Below, piece by piece: positions 44,687 to 53,425 of a DNA stretch of 64,000 nt. The position numbers were made by a program, and so were the translations under genes. The stretch is from NCBI GenBank assembly GCA_003697135.1, contig RFGC01000035.1, forward strand, positions 452,586-516,585. The letters are read 5' to 3'. Positions within the stretch are counted from its first letter, which is position 1, and each line of letters starts with the position of its first letter. The DNA comes from Acidobacteriota bacterium. GTDB taxonomy: Bacteria > Acidobacteriota > Blastocatellia > Pyrinomonadales > Pyrinomonadaceae. A model generated the notes under the pieces. That model saw nothing but the letters and a program-made list of their open reading frames with translations. It was not told the DNA's origin and searched no databases.

Positions 44687-47092
44687 GTGAAAGATTTTTC
44701 ACTCGAAACTCTGGAATACAACGAACTTTTAGAACTCATTGCCGAAAATGCCCAAACGCCCCTCGGCAAAAAGCGCGTGCTTGATCTAAAACCTTTCCAA
44801 AACCTCGATGCGCTCAAAAATCAACTACAAGCTTTGAAAGAAATAACTTTCCTCATAAACGAAAACCATGTTCGGTGGGAGTTTTCTGATATTTTCGATC
44901 CAAGTGAAGCGATTTCGATTTTGAAAATTCAAAATGCCTCTCTCGGAGTGCATGAGCTTTCAAGAATATGTCACCTTTGCAAAATGGCACTTTCTTTGCG
45001 CGCCGAAATTGAATCTTTCAAAGCTGATACACCGACGCTTTGGGAAAAAGCAAAAAAGTTGCCTACAAGTCTCACTACGGCAATTCAGAAGATCGAAAGG
45101 GCGATTCTACCGAACGGTGAGATAAGCGATCTGGCATCGCCAGAGCTTTCCGAAATAAGGCGTGAAATCCTTCGGCAAAGAGAACGCTTAATCAGAATGA
45201 TGGAAAGAATTATCCGCTCAGCTGGCGATGCAATTCAAGATACAATAATCACACAGCGAAACGAAAGATTTGTAATCCCTGTTAAAGCCGATTTTCGCGG
45301 AAGCCTGCAAGGCGTAACTCACGGTTTTTCCTCTTCGGGAGCAACAGCCTTTGTGGAACCGCTAGAAGCCATTGAACTGAACAATGAGCTTCAGATTTTA
45401 AGGGAACGAGAAGAGCAAGAAATCAAGAGAATTCTCTTCAATCTGACTGAGATTCTGCGCCATGAACTCGCGGCTGTTGAGATAGCCGTTCACCTTGTAA
45501 CTGAATTTGACTTCATGAAGGCAAAAGCAGAATTTGCAAGAAAATTCGATGCAATAGTGCCTGAAGTTAGCCGTGAAGAAACTCTTTTGCTGGACCAAGC
45601 GCGTCATCCTTTGCTGGAGAAAAACTTAAGGGAAAATGGGCAACGCATCGTTCCCGTTTCGTTTTCGCTAACCAAGGAAAAGCCTGCAATGATAATCTCT
45701 GGCGCAAATGCCGGTGGGAAAACTGTTGTCCTGAAAACAGCAGGTCTTTTGTCTTTAATGGCGCTCTCAGGTCTTCCGGTTACCGCAAAAATCGCAAAAA
45801 TTCCGTTTTACAGATCGGTTCTCGCAGACATTGGCGATCATCAATCAATATCAGCAAATCTCTCAACGTTTACTTCCCATATTTCCAGCATCGCCGAAAT
45901 CATCAAAACCCTTGAAACTACTGAAGGACACGAAAGCCCTGCTCTGGTTCTACTCGACGAAGTTGGCACCGGCACTGATCCAGAAGAAGGTGCGGCTTTA
46001 GGTGTAGCTATTGTTGAATATCTCCATCGCAAATACCATACCCAACTAATGGCTTCAACCCATTACAAAAGCTTGAAAGTCTATGCCGCAAGCAATCCCG
46101 ATGTCACAAACGCTTCGGTAGAATTCGACGAAAAAACACTGCAACCGACATATCGTTTGTTGATAGGCGTTGCAGGAGCATCAAGCGGAATAGAAATCGC
46201 ACGGAGATTCGGACTGCCTGACGAAATCGTTGAAAAAGCCAAAGAAGAACTAGAAGTTTCAACACAAAAAATCAATGACTATTTGACAAAGCTCAAAAAC
46301 GAATACAAACTTGCCGAAGATTTACGTCTCGCTTTGGAAGAAGAACGAAAAGCCACAGCCGAAAAATACGAACTTCTCGAAACGGAATTCACCAAAAAAG
46401 AGCATAAACGCCAGCAAGAATTTGCCGCTAAACTGAAAGAAACGATTGAATCTTTCGAGCGACAAGCGAAGGCCTTTATTGAGTCTTTAGAAGATAAAGC
46501 AACCAAAGCAAAGCTGGAAAAGCAATTAGCGGCGCAGAAAGCCGAAGTGAAGAAAAGAGCTATCCATTTGATTCAAGAAATGAAAGGCGATGGCGAAAAA
46601 ACGCCCTCTGTTAGCAACTCCGAAACTCTAGAGTTTTTCCATCAAGAAATAAAGGCAGGAATGAAAGTTTTAGTCAAAAGTCTCAACCGCATCGGCAAAG
46701 TCGAGAAGATAGAAGGTCAGATGGCAAAAGTTCTGATTGGCTCAATGCGAATCAACGAAAAGCTTGAAAATCTTCAAGCTGTGACTGAAGAAAAAAGCGA
46801 AAAACCGAAATCTAAAGAAGTATTGCTCAGGCTTGAAACTGAAAATCGCAGCGCGGAATTGAATCTAATCGGCAAGACGACTTTTGAAATCGAAGACGAA
46901 ATTGATAAATTTTTAGATAAATCATACATGAGCGGTTTCAAAAGAGTGAGAATAATTCACGGCATTGGAACCGGAGCTTTGAGACAAGCGGTGCGTAAAT
47001 TTTTGAAGGATCATCCGCACGTTGAACGTTTCACACCAGCCGCTCAAGATCAAGGCGGTGACGGTGCAACAATCGTTGAGCTTAAGTCTTAG
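44687..47092 (+). CDS. mutS2: Endonuclease MutS2
   Basis: 801 residues from a GTG start. MutS2 proteins lack the mismatch-reading domain of MutS; they act in suppression of recombination and in rescue of collided ribosomes. The clamp and lever regions are followed by the ATPase (Walker A GANAGGKTVVLKT at 339-351; Walker B LVLLDEVGTGTDPEEG), a long coiled coil (about 520-640), a KOW-like segment (GMKVLVKSLNRIGKVEKI) and a C-terminal Smr nuclease domain (about 725-801) with HGIGTGALR. The Smr entry motif reads LNLIG rather than LDLHG/LDLRG. dapD follows after four bases. Confidence 0.94.
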   Translation: MKDFSLETLEYNELLELIAENAQTPLGKKRVLDLKPFQNLDALKNQLQALKEITFLINENHVRWEFSDIFDPSEAISILKIQNASLGVHELSRICHLCKMALSLRAEIESFKADTPTLWEKAKKLPTSLTTAIQKIERAILPNGEISDLASPELSEIRREILRQRERLIRMMERIIRSAGDAIQDTIITQRNERFVIPVKADFRGSLQGVTHGFSSSGATAFVEPLEAIELNNELQILREREEQEIKRILFNLTEILRHELAAVEIAVHLVTEFDFMKAKAEFARKFDAIVPEVSREETLLLDQARHPLLEKNLRENGQRIVPVSFSLTKEKPAMIISGANAGGKTVVLKTAGLLSLMALSGLPVTAKIAKIPFYRSVLADIGDHQSISANLSTFTSHISSIAEIIKTLETTEGHESPALVLLDEVGTGTDPEEGAALGVAIVEYLHRKYHTQLMASTHYKSLKVYAASNPDVTNASVEFDEKTLQPTYRLLIGVAGASSGIEIARRFGLPDEIVEKAKEELEVSTQKINDYLTKLKNEYKLAEDLRLALEEERKATAEKYELLETEFTKKEHKRQQEFAAKLKETIESFERQAKAFIESLEDKATKAKLEKQLAAQKAEVKKRAIHLIQEMKGDGEKTPSVSNSETLEFFHQEIKAGMKVLVKSLNRIGKVEKIEGQMAKVLIGSMRINEKLENLQAVTEEKSEKPKSKEVLLRLETENRSAELNLIGKTTFEIEDEIDKFLDKSYMSGFKRVRIIHGIGTGALRQAVRKFLKDHPHVERFTPAAQDQGGDGATIVELKS

Positions 47093-47096
47093 AACT

Positions 47097-47948
47097 ATGA
47101 AAGAAGAATTCAGCTTGAATCTTAAAGAAAAAATCGAGCTTATTAGCACAAAAAACGAATTTACTCAGGAAGATAGGAAAATCTTCGATGAATTCAGAGA
47201 AGCCTTAAGAGAAGGGAAAATCCGTGCGGCAGAAAAAGACGAAAACGGCAAATGGCTTACAAATGGATGGGTAAAGCAGGGCATTCTTTTAGGTTTTAGA
47301 ATTGGGCAAATGGTTCAGATGTCCAAAGAAACCGAAAGTTTCAAATTCTTCGATAAAGACACTTATCCGCTTCGCCCGATTAGTTTAGAGGACAAAATCA
47401 GAATAGTTCCCGGCGGCACAACCATTCGAGACGGAGCTTATGTTGCTCCGAACGTGGTTCTAATGCCGCCTTGTTATGTAAATGTCGGTGCATACGTTGA
47501 CGAAGGCACCATGATTGATTCTCATGCTCTGGTAGGAAGCTGCGCTCAGATTGGCAAAAGAGTTCACATTTCTGCGGGCGCGCAAATCGGCGGTGTTCTA
47601 GAGCCGGTAAATGCAAATCCAGTGATAATAGAAGACGAATGTCTGATAGGCGGGAATACTGGCATTTACGAAGGCGTGATAGTCCGCCGAAGGGCGGTCA
47701 TTGCTTCTGGTGTTATCTTGACTCGGTCAACACCGGTTTTCGATTTGGTAAAGCAAACCGTTTATAAAGCAGAAGGGACTGAAAAACCGCTTGAAATCCC
47801 TGAAGGAGCTGTTGTTGTGCAAGGTGCGAGAACGATTCAAACTGATTTTGCCAAACAAAACGGCCTCTCGGTCTATGCTCCCGTAATCATCAAATACCGA
47901 GACGAAAAAACAGACACTGCAACACGATTAGAAGACTTCTTGAGATAG
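47097..47948 (+). CDS. dapD: Tetrahydrodipicolinate N-succinyltransferase
   Basis: 283 residues from ATG 47097, the normal size. DapD transfers succinyl from succinyl-CoA to tetrahydrodipicolinate in lysine and meso-diaminopimelate synthesis. The N-terminal helical domain leads to a left-handed beta-helix of hexapeptide repeats (IRDGAYVAPNVVLMPPCYVNVGAYVDEGTMIDSHALVGSCAQIG, VHISAGAQIGGVLEP, VIIEDECLIGGNTGIYEG) and the CoA-side RAVIASGVILTRSTPVFD. It is coupled to mutS2 by position only; no other dap gene is in the window. Confidence 0.94.
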   Translation: MKEEFSLNLKEKIELISTKNEFTQEDRKIFDEFREALREGKIRAAEKDENGKWLTNGWVKQGILLGFRIGQMVQMSKETESFKFFDKDTYPLRPISLEDKIRIVPGGTTIRDGAYVAPNVVLMPPCYVNVGAYVDEGTMIDSHALVGSCAQIGKRVHISAGAQIGGVLEPVNANPVIIEDECLIGGNTGIYEGVIVRRRAVIASGVILTRSTPVFDLVKQTVYKAEGTEKPLEIPEGAVVVQGARTIQTDFAKQNGLSVYAPVIIKYRDEKTDTATRLEDFLR

Positions 47949-48291
47949 TAACTAGTTTTCTTTGAGATTTATTGCTACGGTTATCAAACTATCGGCACAT
48001 TTGTTGGTCAAAAATCCTGACCAAAAACAATAATCGCACCATCCGAAAATACCAATTCTTATCTGTTCACAAGCACTGCAACGCTTCTGGTTTCCTATTG
48101 CTTCGGAAAAATACACCGAAAATTTTTCCAGAATCAAATTGTTGAATTTACAGCAAAGATTTATAATGGTGCTCGTCTAAGTTCCGATCTTTTGAAAACA
48201 TGCTTGTTGCTTGGAGCGAATAGACAGACAGTGTAACCTTTTAGCTCCAACAATCTCAATAATCCAACAAATCAAGAAAGGAGTTTGATAA
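47949..48291. other. 343-base stretch without a confident gene; long leader of the next gene
   Basis: The right part (from about 48174) is the probable untranslated leader of the cysteine-cluster gene and contains an inverted repeat TTGGAGC/GCTCCAA (48211-48250, 26-base loop). The left part holds a minus-strand frame (47952-48137, 61 codons, TTG start, no ribosome site) with five cysteines (RCSACEQ, GWCDYCFW, KCAD); it could be a small zinc-binding protein but the support is too weak to call. Confidence 0.4.
48139..48167 (+). promoter_or_regulatory. Candidate sigma-70 promoter, long-leader transcript
   Basis: A consensus TATAAT (48162-48167) has TTGTTG (48139-48144) 17 bases upstream. Transcription from here would give a leader of about 118 bases before the GTG start at 48292. 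Confidence 0.45.
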
Positions 48292-49068
48292 GTGGCACAG
48301 GTAACGAACAAAACTTTGAAGAATTGCAACTTCTTTGGTGTGTTAAGAATCATTTTGTCTCTTTCTTTGTTTGGGATATTTCTACCGCAAAGTGTCTTCC
48401 CACAACAGGAAGGTCGTAAAACTATAGAAGGAAAGGTCGAGCAACCCAAACCATCTCGCGGGATTGAGAAAAAGGATATTCGCCTCGTAATTCTCTACGA
48501 CGAAGACGAAACGCCTTCTATGCAAGCCGAAGAAGTTGCTCGTACTGCAGCGGTGGACGCAATCGCTTCGGGTGCAAAGCTGACTAAAGCGGACGCTGCT
48601 AGACAGAAACCAGTCGAACAACCGCTGTCAAGCAACTTGTTTCAAGCAATCTTCCCGCAAAACTCTTCTGTGGTTTTCTTTGCAGCAAAACAGAAAGGTG
48701 GAGATTGTGTGCCACCCGTTGACTGCGGCTGTGACAAAGGACCAATAGACTGTGTTTGCATCGTGTGGAGAAAAACTAACGGTGAACTGGGCTGTTTATG
48801 TCGGCTTTGTTTTCTCGACTTAAGAGGCTGGCGAGTCGAATGGCAAACACAAACGAATGCAGGAACGGCTCGGATAGATCGAGGACAAAATGAGCAATCT
48901 GCTGCAACGATTTTCATAGTTTTGGGTGAAAAACTGCAATTAAAGTTAGCTGACAAACAATGGTGGGAGCGGAATCGTGATTGGTTTAACAAAGAAGTGT
49001 GGCAGAAGGTGCAGTTGGCACCGACAACAACAAACTTGGTTATCAAAACTAAATCATCCCCACCTTAA
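48292..49068 (+). CDS. Secreted protein with an eight-cysteine cluster, unknown function
   Basis: 258 residues from a GTG start with AAAGGAG upstream. A Sec signal (hydrophobic about 16-32, SVFPQQ) is followed by a charged stretch with KKDIRLVILYDEDETPSM, an Ala-rich helix (78-105), and a cluster of eight cysteines within residues 139-173, spaced C-x5-C-x-C-x6-C-x-C-x11-C-x-C-x2-C. The C-terminal part is beta-like with two Trp-rich turns (QWWERNRDWF). The cysteines could form disulphides or bind metal outside the cytoplasm. No family was recognised. The next gene, 77 bases on, is probably on the same transcript. Confidence 0.7.
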   Translation: MAQVTNKTLKNCNFFGVLRIILSLSLFGIFLPQSVFPQQEGRKTIEGKVEQPKPSRGIEKKDIRLVILYDEDETPSMQAEEVARTAAVDAIASGAKLTKADAARQKPVEQPLSSNLFQAIFPQNSSVVFFAAKQKGGDCVPPVDCGCDKGPIDCVCIVWRKTNGELGCLCRLCFLDLRGWRVEWQTQTNAGTARIDRGQNEQSAATIFIVLGEKLQLKLADKQWWERNRDWFNKEVWQKVQLAPTTTNLVIKTKSSPP

Positions 49069-49095
49069 TCGAGGCTACGGAATTTATTATATTCC

Positions 49096-49117
49096 CGCCT
49101 AGCCGTAGTGCTAGGCG
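49096..49117 (+). other. Perfect hairpin between the two unknown genes
   Basis: CGCCTAGC and GCTAGGCG pair perfectly around the six-base loop CGTAGT. No T run follows, so it is not a standard terminator; it may protect an mRNA end, attenuate, or be a processing site. It ends 13 bases before the ribosome site of the downstream gene. Confidence 0.55.
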
Positions 49118-49145
49118 ACTAATAATTTGTAGGAGATATTTGTTT

Positions 49146-49703
49146 ATGAATAGTGGTTACATTTTAGGAATTGTGCGACGGTCAGGACGTCCATTGCAAA
49201 ATGCCCTTATCGGACTTGATTGGATTCGTGCAGGCGGTCAGCTACTTAACATCTATGGTAGCGATACTGACAGTTTCACAGATCGCGTCCGTATCTTGCG
49301 CGGCGGCTCATCGCCTCCGCCGAGACCGCTTCGGAACCTATTTACAACTACAGACGAAGCCGGGGTTTTTGTTCTGTCGTTTCAATGGTCGGGAACTGAT
49401 TTGGGAACTGCTATAGATAATCCTCGATGCCAAATATTCGTTTTGGTCGAGGAGCCAACTGGAAACGTGGTAACAGCGCGTCTATATGGTCGTTACGTAG
49501 CAAATATGATTACTTCGGTTAGCCTTAGTCAAGCATCGGGCGGACTAATTCCAAATCCCACACAACTTGGAGACCAAATTGGTATAGGTGTGGATATATT
49601 CACAGTATTACGCAGAATTAGGCGTCCAATGATTGGAGTAACGATAGCTCCGCCTTCTCCAGATATGTATGCACTAATCGCTGGCTACCGAATTGACTTG
49701 TAA
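49146..49703 (+). CDS. Unknown protein with carboxypeptidase-regulatory-like beta-sandwich
   Basis: 185 residues from ATG 49146, ten bases after AGGAG (TTG 49140 is too close). It opens GYILGIVRRSGRPLQNALIGLDW, in the style of transthyretin/carboxypeptidase-regulatory beta-sandwiches, continues with TTDEAGVFVLSFQW and IFVLVEEPTGNVVTARLYG, and has a proline- and glycine-rich loop (RGGSSPPPRPLR). No signal peptide or membrane segment is seen, so it is cytoplasmic or uses a non-Sec route. It follows the cysteine-cluster gene. Function unknown. Confidence 0.65.
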   Translation: MNSGYILGIVRRSGRPLQNALIGLDWIRAGGQLLNIYGSDTDSFTDRVRILRGGSSPPPRPLRNLFTTTDEAGVFVLSFQWSGTDLGTAIDNPRCQIFVLVEEPTGNVVTARLYGRYVANMITSVSLSQASGGLIPNPTQLGDQIGIGVDIFTVLRRIRRPMIGVTIAPPSPDMYALIAGYRIDL

Positions 49704-49916
49704 ATTTACGATTAGACAAACAACCGCACCGAAACGCGAAGTAGCAACTTTATCGGCTCTCACTATCTTCTCACCAAATCAAAATCCCTATAAACCTGCT
49801 TCCGATGGCTTAGCCTCACTAGAAAGTAGAAGTCTGCCCCATGAAATTCATCTTTACTTCTCTCTTATCGGAGTTGTAAAATTTTCTTATCTTGAATAAG
49901 TTTGGGAGTTTGTGCA

Positions 49917-50456
49917 ATGGGTTTACTGAAGATTGTTCATTACCCTTCGCCTGTGCTTTTGACTGTGGGGAAACCCGTTGAAACCTTTGATGAAAACCTT
50001 GAAAAATTAGCATTGGATATGTTTGAAACCATGTATCATGCTGATGGAGTCGGGCTTGCGGCACCACAGGTTGGAATTTCAAGCCGTCTCTTTGTGATGG
50101 ATTGCTCAGGTGGAACCGATCCTTCACGCCGATTTGTTATCATCAACCCTGAAATAATCGCTTGCGAAGGCCATCAGATCGGTAAAGAAGGATGCCTCTC
50201 ATTTCCCGGAATCTACACGGAAATAAAACGTGAAATGCGTGTCATCGTTCGCTTTCAAGATTTGAAAGGATCTTTGCAAGAACTTGACGTTACAGGTCTA
50301 GAAGCAAGATGCGTTCTGCATGAAACCGACCATTGCGACGGAATTGTCTTTCTCAATAGAATGACTCCTTTCAAGAGAGCTTTGGCAAAAAAGAAAATCA
50401 AGGAATTTCAGATTTCAGGCAAATGGGAAGTTTCCCGAAGTTTTGAAACTATCTAA
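49917..50456 (+). CDS. def: Peptide deformylase
   Basis: 179 residues from ATG 49917, eight bases after GGGAG. It removes the formyl group from nascent N-terminal methionine using a metal. All three motifs are present: GVGLAAPQVG (44-53), EGCLSFPG (91-98, metal ligand Cys93) and the HExxH metal site LHETDHCDG (His135, Glu136, His139). The N-terminal LLKIVHYPSPVLL and total length are typical of type 1 enzymes. No fmt gene is adjacent. The next gene encodes a small unknown protein. Confidence 0.96.
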   Translation: MGLLKIVHYPSPVLLTVGKPVETFDENLEKLALDMFETMYHADGVGLAAPQVGISSRLFVMDCSGGTDPSRRFVIINPEIIACEGHQIGKEGCLSFPGIYTEIKREMRVIVRFQDLKGSLQELDVTGLEARCVLHETDHCDGIVFLNRMTPFKRALAKKKIKEFQISGKWEVSRSFETI

Positions 50457-50492
50457 ATTTGAGAGTGTCCAAAAAATCTGAGGTTTTTCAAA

Positions 50493-50717
50493 ATGGCATT
50501 AGAAGATACTAAAGTAGTAGCCGAAATCAAATCAGTAAGAGAATTGAATCTTTATTTGAGTTCAGGATGGACATTGATCTTGAGCTATATTAAGCATTAC
50601 AGCGACGGACAGGAACCTAGATTTATCGTTGCTTGGCAAAAAGAATCTGAACCGATAATCCCAGAAATTCTTGATTCATGGGAGCTAAAAGAAATTGACA
50701 CTCAAAAGTATCGCTGA
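50493..50717 (+). CDS. Small conserved-looking protein, unknown function
   Basis: 74 residues: ALEDTKVVAEIKSVRELN, then LYLSSGWTLILSYIKHYSDG, then EPRFIVAWQKESEP. The 'helix, xxLxSGWxLIxxY, strand, FxxAW' layout resembles small single-domain proteins found in many Acidobacteriota and other genomes (DUF1737-like), with no known role. No membrane segment. It lies 36 bases after def and 13 bases before the aldehyde dehydrogenase, so it is probably co-transcribed with both. Confidence 0.65.
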   Translation: MALEDTKVVAEIKSVRELNLYLSSGWTLILSYIKHYSDGQEPRFIVAWQKESEPIIPEILDSWELKEIDTQKYR

Positions 50718-50730
50718 AAGGAGAAAAACT

Positions 50731-52308
50731 ATGAAACCAAAAAGAGTTTTGAGTGAGTTTAGGAATGAACCTTTGACGGATTTTTCCAAGCCTGAAAATA
50801 GAAAAGCAATGCAAGAAGCCATCGAGCGCGTAAGATCAGAACTTGGGAAAGAATATCCGTTGATAATAAACGGCGAAAAGGTCTGGCTAGAAGAAAAATT
50901 CCAAAGCATCAATCCTGCTAATAAATCTCAAGTCGTCGGCATCTTTTCTGATGCAGATTCTGATGCGGAGAACCTCGTCGAAAAGGCTATAGAATCGGCA
51001 ACGGAAGCATTTAAGTCTTGGCAGTGGGTCGAGCCAGAAGAAAGAGCTGAATATCTATTCAAAGCTGCTCAAATTTTGCGTGAAAGGAAACACTACTTCT
51101 CAGCATGGATGATCTTTGAAGTCGGCAAAACTTGGACTGAAGCAGATGCCGACACGGCTGAAGCTATTGACTTTCTCGAATTCTACGGACGTGAGATGAT
51201 TCGTTGGGCTGAACCTCAGCCCTTAGTGCCATCTCCTCTCCCCGAAAAGAACGAGCTTGAATACATTCCGCTTGGCGTTGGAGCTATCATTCCACCTTGG
51301 AATTTCCCACTTGCGATAATGTGCGGAATGACGACAAGCGCTGTTGTTACAGGTAACACGGTTGTTCTAAAACCTTCACCCGACGCACCAACAATTGCAT
51401 ATAAATTCATGGAAGTCCTCGAAGAAATCGGCTTACCGAAAGGAGTTGTGAATTTTCTTGCAGGAAGCGGGACAAAAGTAGGAGAAATTTTGGTTGCGCA
51501 TCCGAAAATCAGATTTATCTCATTCACAGGCTCAAAAGCCGTTGGACTGAAAATTTACGAAGAAGCGGCAAAGACGCGACCAGGGCAAAAATGGATGAAA
51601 AGAGTCATTGCGGAAATGGGCGGGAAAGACGCCATAATTGTTTGCGATGATGCTAATCTCGATGAAGCAGCCGTCGGAATAGTTCAATCGGCATTCGGAT
51701 TTCAAGGGCAAAAATGCTCTGCATGTTCAAGACTTATCGTTGACGAAAAAGTCTATGACGCACTGCTGGAAAAGGTCATAAACTTAACGAAACAACTAAA
51801 AATAGGCGATCCTACCGATCCCGAAACTCAAATGACCGCCGTTATTAACCAAAAAGCCTTTGACAAGGCAATTTCGATGATTCAAAAAGGTGTAGAAGAA
51901 GGCGGAAAGATCGTTCTAGGCGGCAAGGGCGATAACTCAAAAGGTTTCTATGTTGAACCAACGATAATTACCGATGTCAAACCGGGAACGACGGTTGAGC
52001 AAGTCGAGATATTTGCTCCCGTTCTTGCCGTGATTAAAGTCAAAAATTACGATGAAGCACTGGAAGTCGCAAACGATACGGAATATGGACTTACCGGTTC
52101 AGTTTATTCGACTTCTCAGGAAAAACTCGACCGTGCAAAGCGCGAATTTCACGTTGGGAATCTTTATTTGAATAGAAAATGCACTGGAGCTTTGGTCGGA
52201 GTGCATCCCTTCGGTGGATTCAACATGAGCGGGACGGATTCAAAAGCAGGCGGTCGTGAATACTTGCTACACTTTATGCAGGCTAAATCCATCGCTCAAA
52301 AAATTTAA
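50731..52308 (+). CDS. pruA: Aldehyde dehydrogenase, probable L-glutamate gamma-semialdehyde dehydrogenase
   Basis: 525 residues from ATG 50731 with AAAGGAG upstream. The aldehyde dehydrogenase signatures are complete: GAIIPPWNFPLAI, TGSKAVG, general base Glu295 in IAEMGGKDAIIV and nucleophile Cys329 in FGFQGQKCSACSR. The GKDAI and GQKCSACSR versions, and the C-terminal GALVGVHPFGGFNMSGTDSKAGG, match the RocA/PruA 1-pyrroline-5-carboxylate dehydrogenases, the last step of proline and arginine breakdown to glutamate. No proline dehydrogenase gene is in the window, so the substrate is inferred from family alone. Confidence 0.88.
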   Translation: MKPKRVLSEFRNEPLTDFSKPENRKAMQEAIERVRSELGKEYPLIINGEKVWLEEKFQSINPANKSQVVGIFSDADSDAENLVEKAIESATEAFKSWQWVEPEERAEYLFKAAQILRERKHYFSAWMIFEVGKTWTEADADTAEAIDFLEFYGREMIRWAEPQPLVPSPLPEKNELEYIPLGVGAIIPPWNFPLAIMCGMTTSAVVTGNTVVLKPSPDAPTIAYKFMEVLEEIGLPKGVVNFLAGSGTKVGEILVAHPKIRFISFTGSKAVGLKIYEEAAKTRPGQKWMKRVIAEMGGKDAIIVCDDANLDEAAVGIVQSAFGFQGQKCSACSRLIVDEKVYDALLEKVINLTKQLKIGDPTDPETQMTAVINQKAFDKAISMIQKGVEEGGKIVLGGKGDNSKGFYVEPTIITDVKPGTTVEQVEIFAPVLAVIKVKNYDEALEVANDTEYGLTGSVYSTSQEKLDRAKREFHVGNLYLNRKCTGALVGVHPFGGFNMSGTDSKAGGREYLLHFMQAKSIAQKI

Positions 52309-52317
52309 TCTGATAAA

Positions 52318-52350
52318 AATCGGAAAGCACTTCATCGGTGCTTTCCGATT
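52318..52350 (+). terminator. Hairpin terminator after pruA
   Basis: A perfect 13-base inverted repeat (AATCGGAAAGCAC / GTGCTTTCCGATT) with loop TTCATCG lies ten bases past the pruA stop. It is followed by CATTCAAATT, so the T tract is weak. Confidence 0.6.
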
Positions 52351-52452
52351 CATTCAAATTCCAATCCTGAAAGCCATCTCTGCTAAAATCAAATAGTTTT
52401 GCAGAGATTTTTTGTTTTCAGATTTCGTAGATTTCAGAAAGGTTTCTCAAGA

Positions 52453-53310
52453 ATGGACAAAAGAGTTTTAACCGCTATTGTAGCTCTTCCGATTTTGGTT
52501 TTATCAATACTTTTGCCTTACTTGCTTCCAAATGTCGAACATGCTAACGCTCTTTTTATCTTGATAGCCGCATTCGGTCTAGGAGCAGGTCTTTTTGAAT
52601 TTTTCAGTTTCTCAAAAAAGTTACAGTTAAAAGCTGATGCGGCGATTGCTTATTTCGGTGCTACGGCATTTTTTCTAGCTTTTCTTTTCGATGCTCCGCA
52701 ACAAATGCCTGATCTGATGATTTTGATTTCTGTAGGTTTCGTCGTCAGCGTTTTGATAACTCAAACCTTTAGATTTCAAAAAGATTTTTCAAAAATGATT
52801 ACGGGCACGGCAGTTACGCTATTTGGCGTTTTCTACGTAGCTTTTCTCGGCGGGTTCATTGTTTCAACAAGCACAGGCTTTGAAAAAAGCACTGTTCCTT
52901 TTCTTTCGTGTAAATTGTTAGGGTTCTTCTTCTTGATTGTGATGGGAGCTGATACAGGCGCTTATTACGTCGGTAAAGCCATTGGAAAAAGAAAATTAGT
53001 GCCGAAGATTTCTCCGTCGAAAACTTGGGAAGGCTTATTTGGCGGAATAATTGTTGCATGCATTTTTGCCGCAATATCAAGTGCAACGTTCTTTCCTGAA
53101 CTGAATTACAAGGTTTCGATTCCGCTGGCTCTGGCAATGTCGCTCGTTGCATTTTTTGGCGATATAGCGGAAAGCGCAATAAAACGCAGTGCTGGCGTCA
53201 AAGATGCTGCAAGCATCTTACCCGGACACGGCGGATTTCTTGACCGCCTTGATAGCTTGCTTTTCAACGCTCCGATTCTCTACTACTTCGCACGATTCTA
53301 TTTTTCTTGA
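52453..53310 (+). CDS. cdsA: Phosphatidate cytidylyltransferase
   Basis: 285 residues from ATG 52453. CdsA makes CDP-diacylglycerol from CTP and phosphatidate, the branch point of phospholipid synthesis, in the inner membrane. About eight membrane segments are visible, and the signature is complete: SPSKTWEGLFGG, then GDIAESAIKRSAGVKD and LPGHGGFLDRLDSLLFNAP. The N-terminal KRVLTAIVALPIL is typical. No uppS or dxr neighbour is present; pruA lies upstream behind a terminator and aspS downstream. Confidence 0.94.
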   Translation: MDKRVLTAIVALPILVLSILLPYLLPNVEHANALFILIAAFGLGAGLFEFFSFSKKLQLKADAAIAYFGATAFFLAFLFDAPQQMPDLMILISVGFVVSVLITQTFRFQKDFSKMITGTAVTLFGVFYVAFLGGFIVSTSTGFEKSTVPFLSCKLLGFFFLIVMGADTGAYYVGKAIGKRKLVPKISPSKTWEGLFGGIIVACIFAAISSATFFPELNYKVSIPLALAMSLVAFFGDIAESAIKRSAGVKDAASILPGHGGFLDRLDSLLFNAPILYYFARFYFS

Positions 53311-53425
53311 TTCGGCTTTTCCGTTGAATCTTGAATGTTTTTTAGCCTTCAAATCGCAATCAATCAAAGGCTGTCATCTCTTGGTTTTTTTTCGGGCTTT
53401 TCATACACTAAAATTTTGTGCAATT

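Noticed and set aside
47952..48137. Minus-strand 61-codon frame with five cysteines
   Set aside because: TTG start, no ribosome site and no recognised family; noted in the intergenic entry only.
49693..49899. Plus-strand 68-codon frame after the beta-sandwich-like gene
   Set aside because: It overlaps the end of that gene, has no ribosome site, and its composition is not protein-like.
53189..53425. Upstream extension of the aspS frame
   Set aside because: It runs over the end of cdsA in another frame, and the OB domain starts only after ATG 53426.
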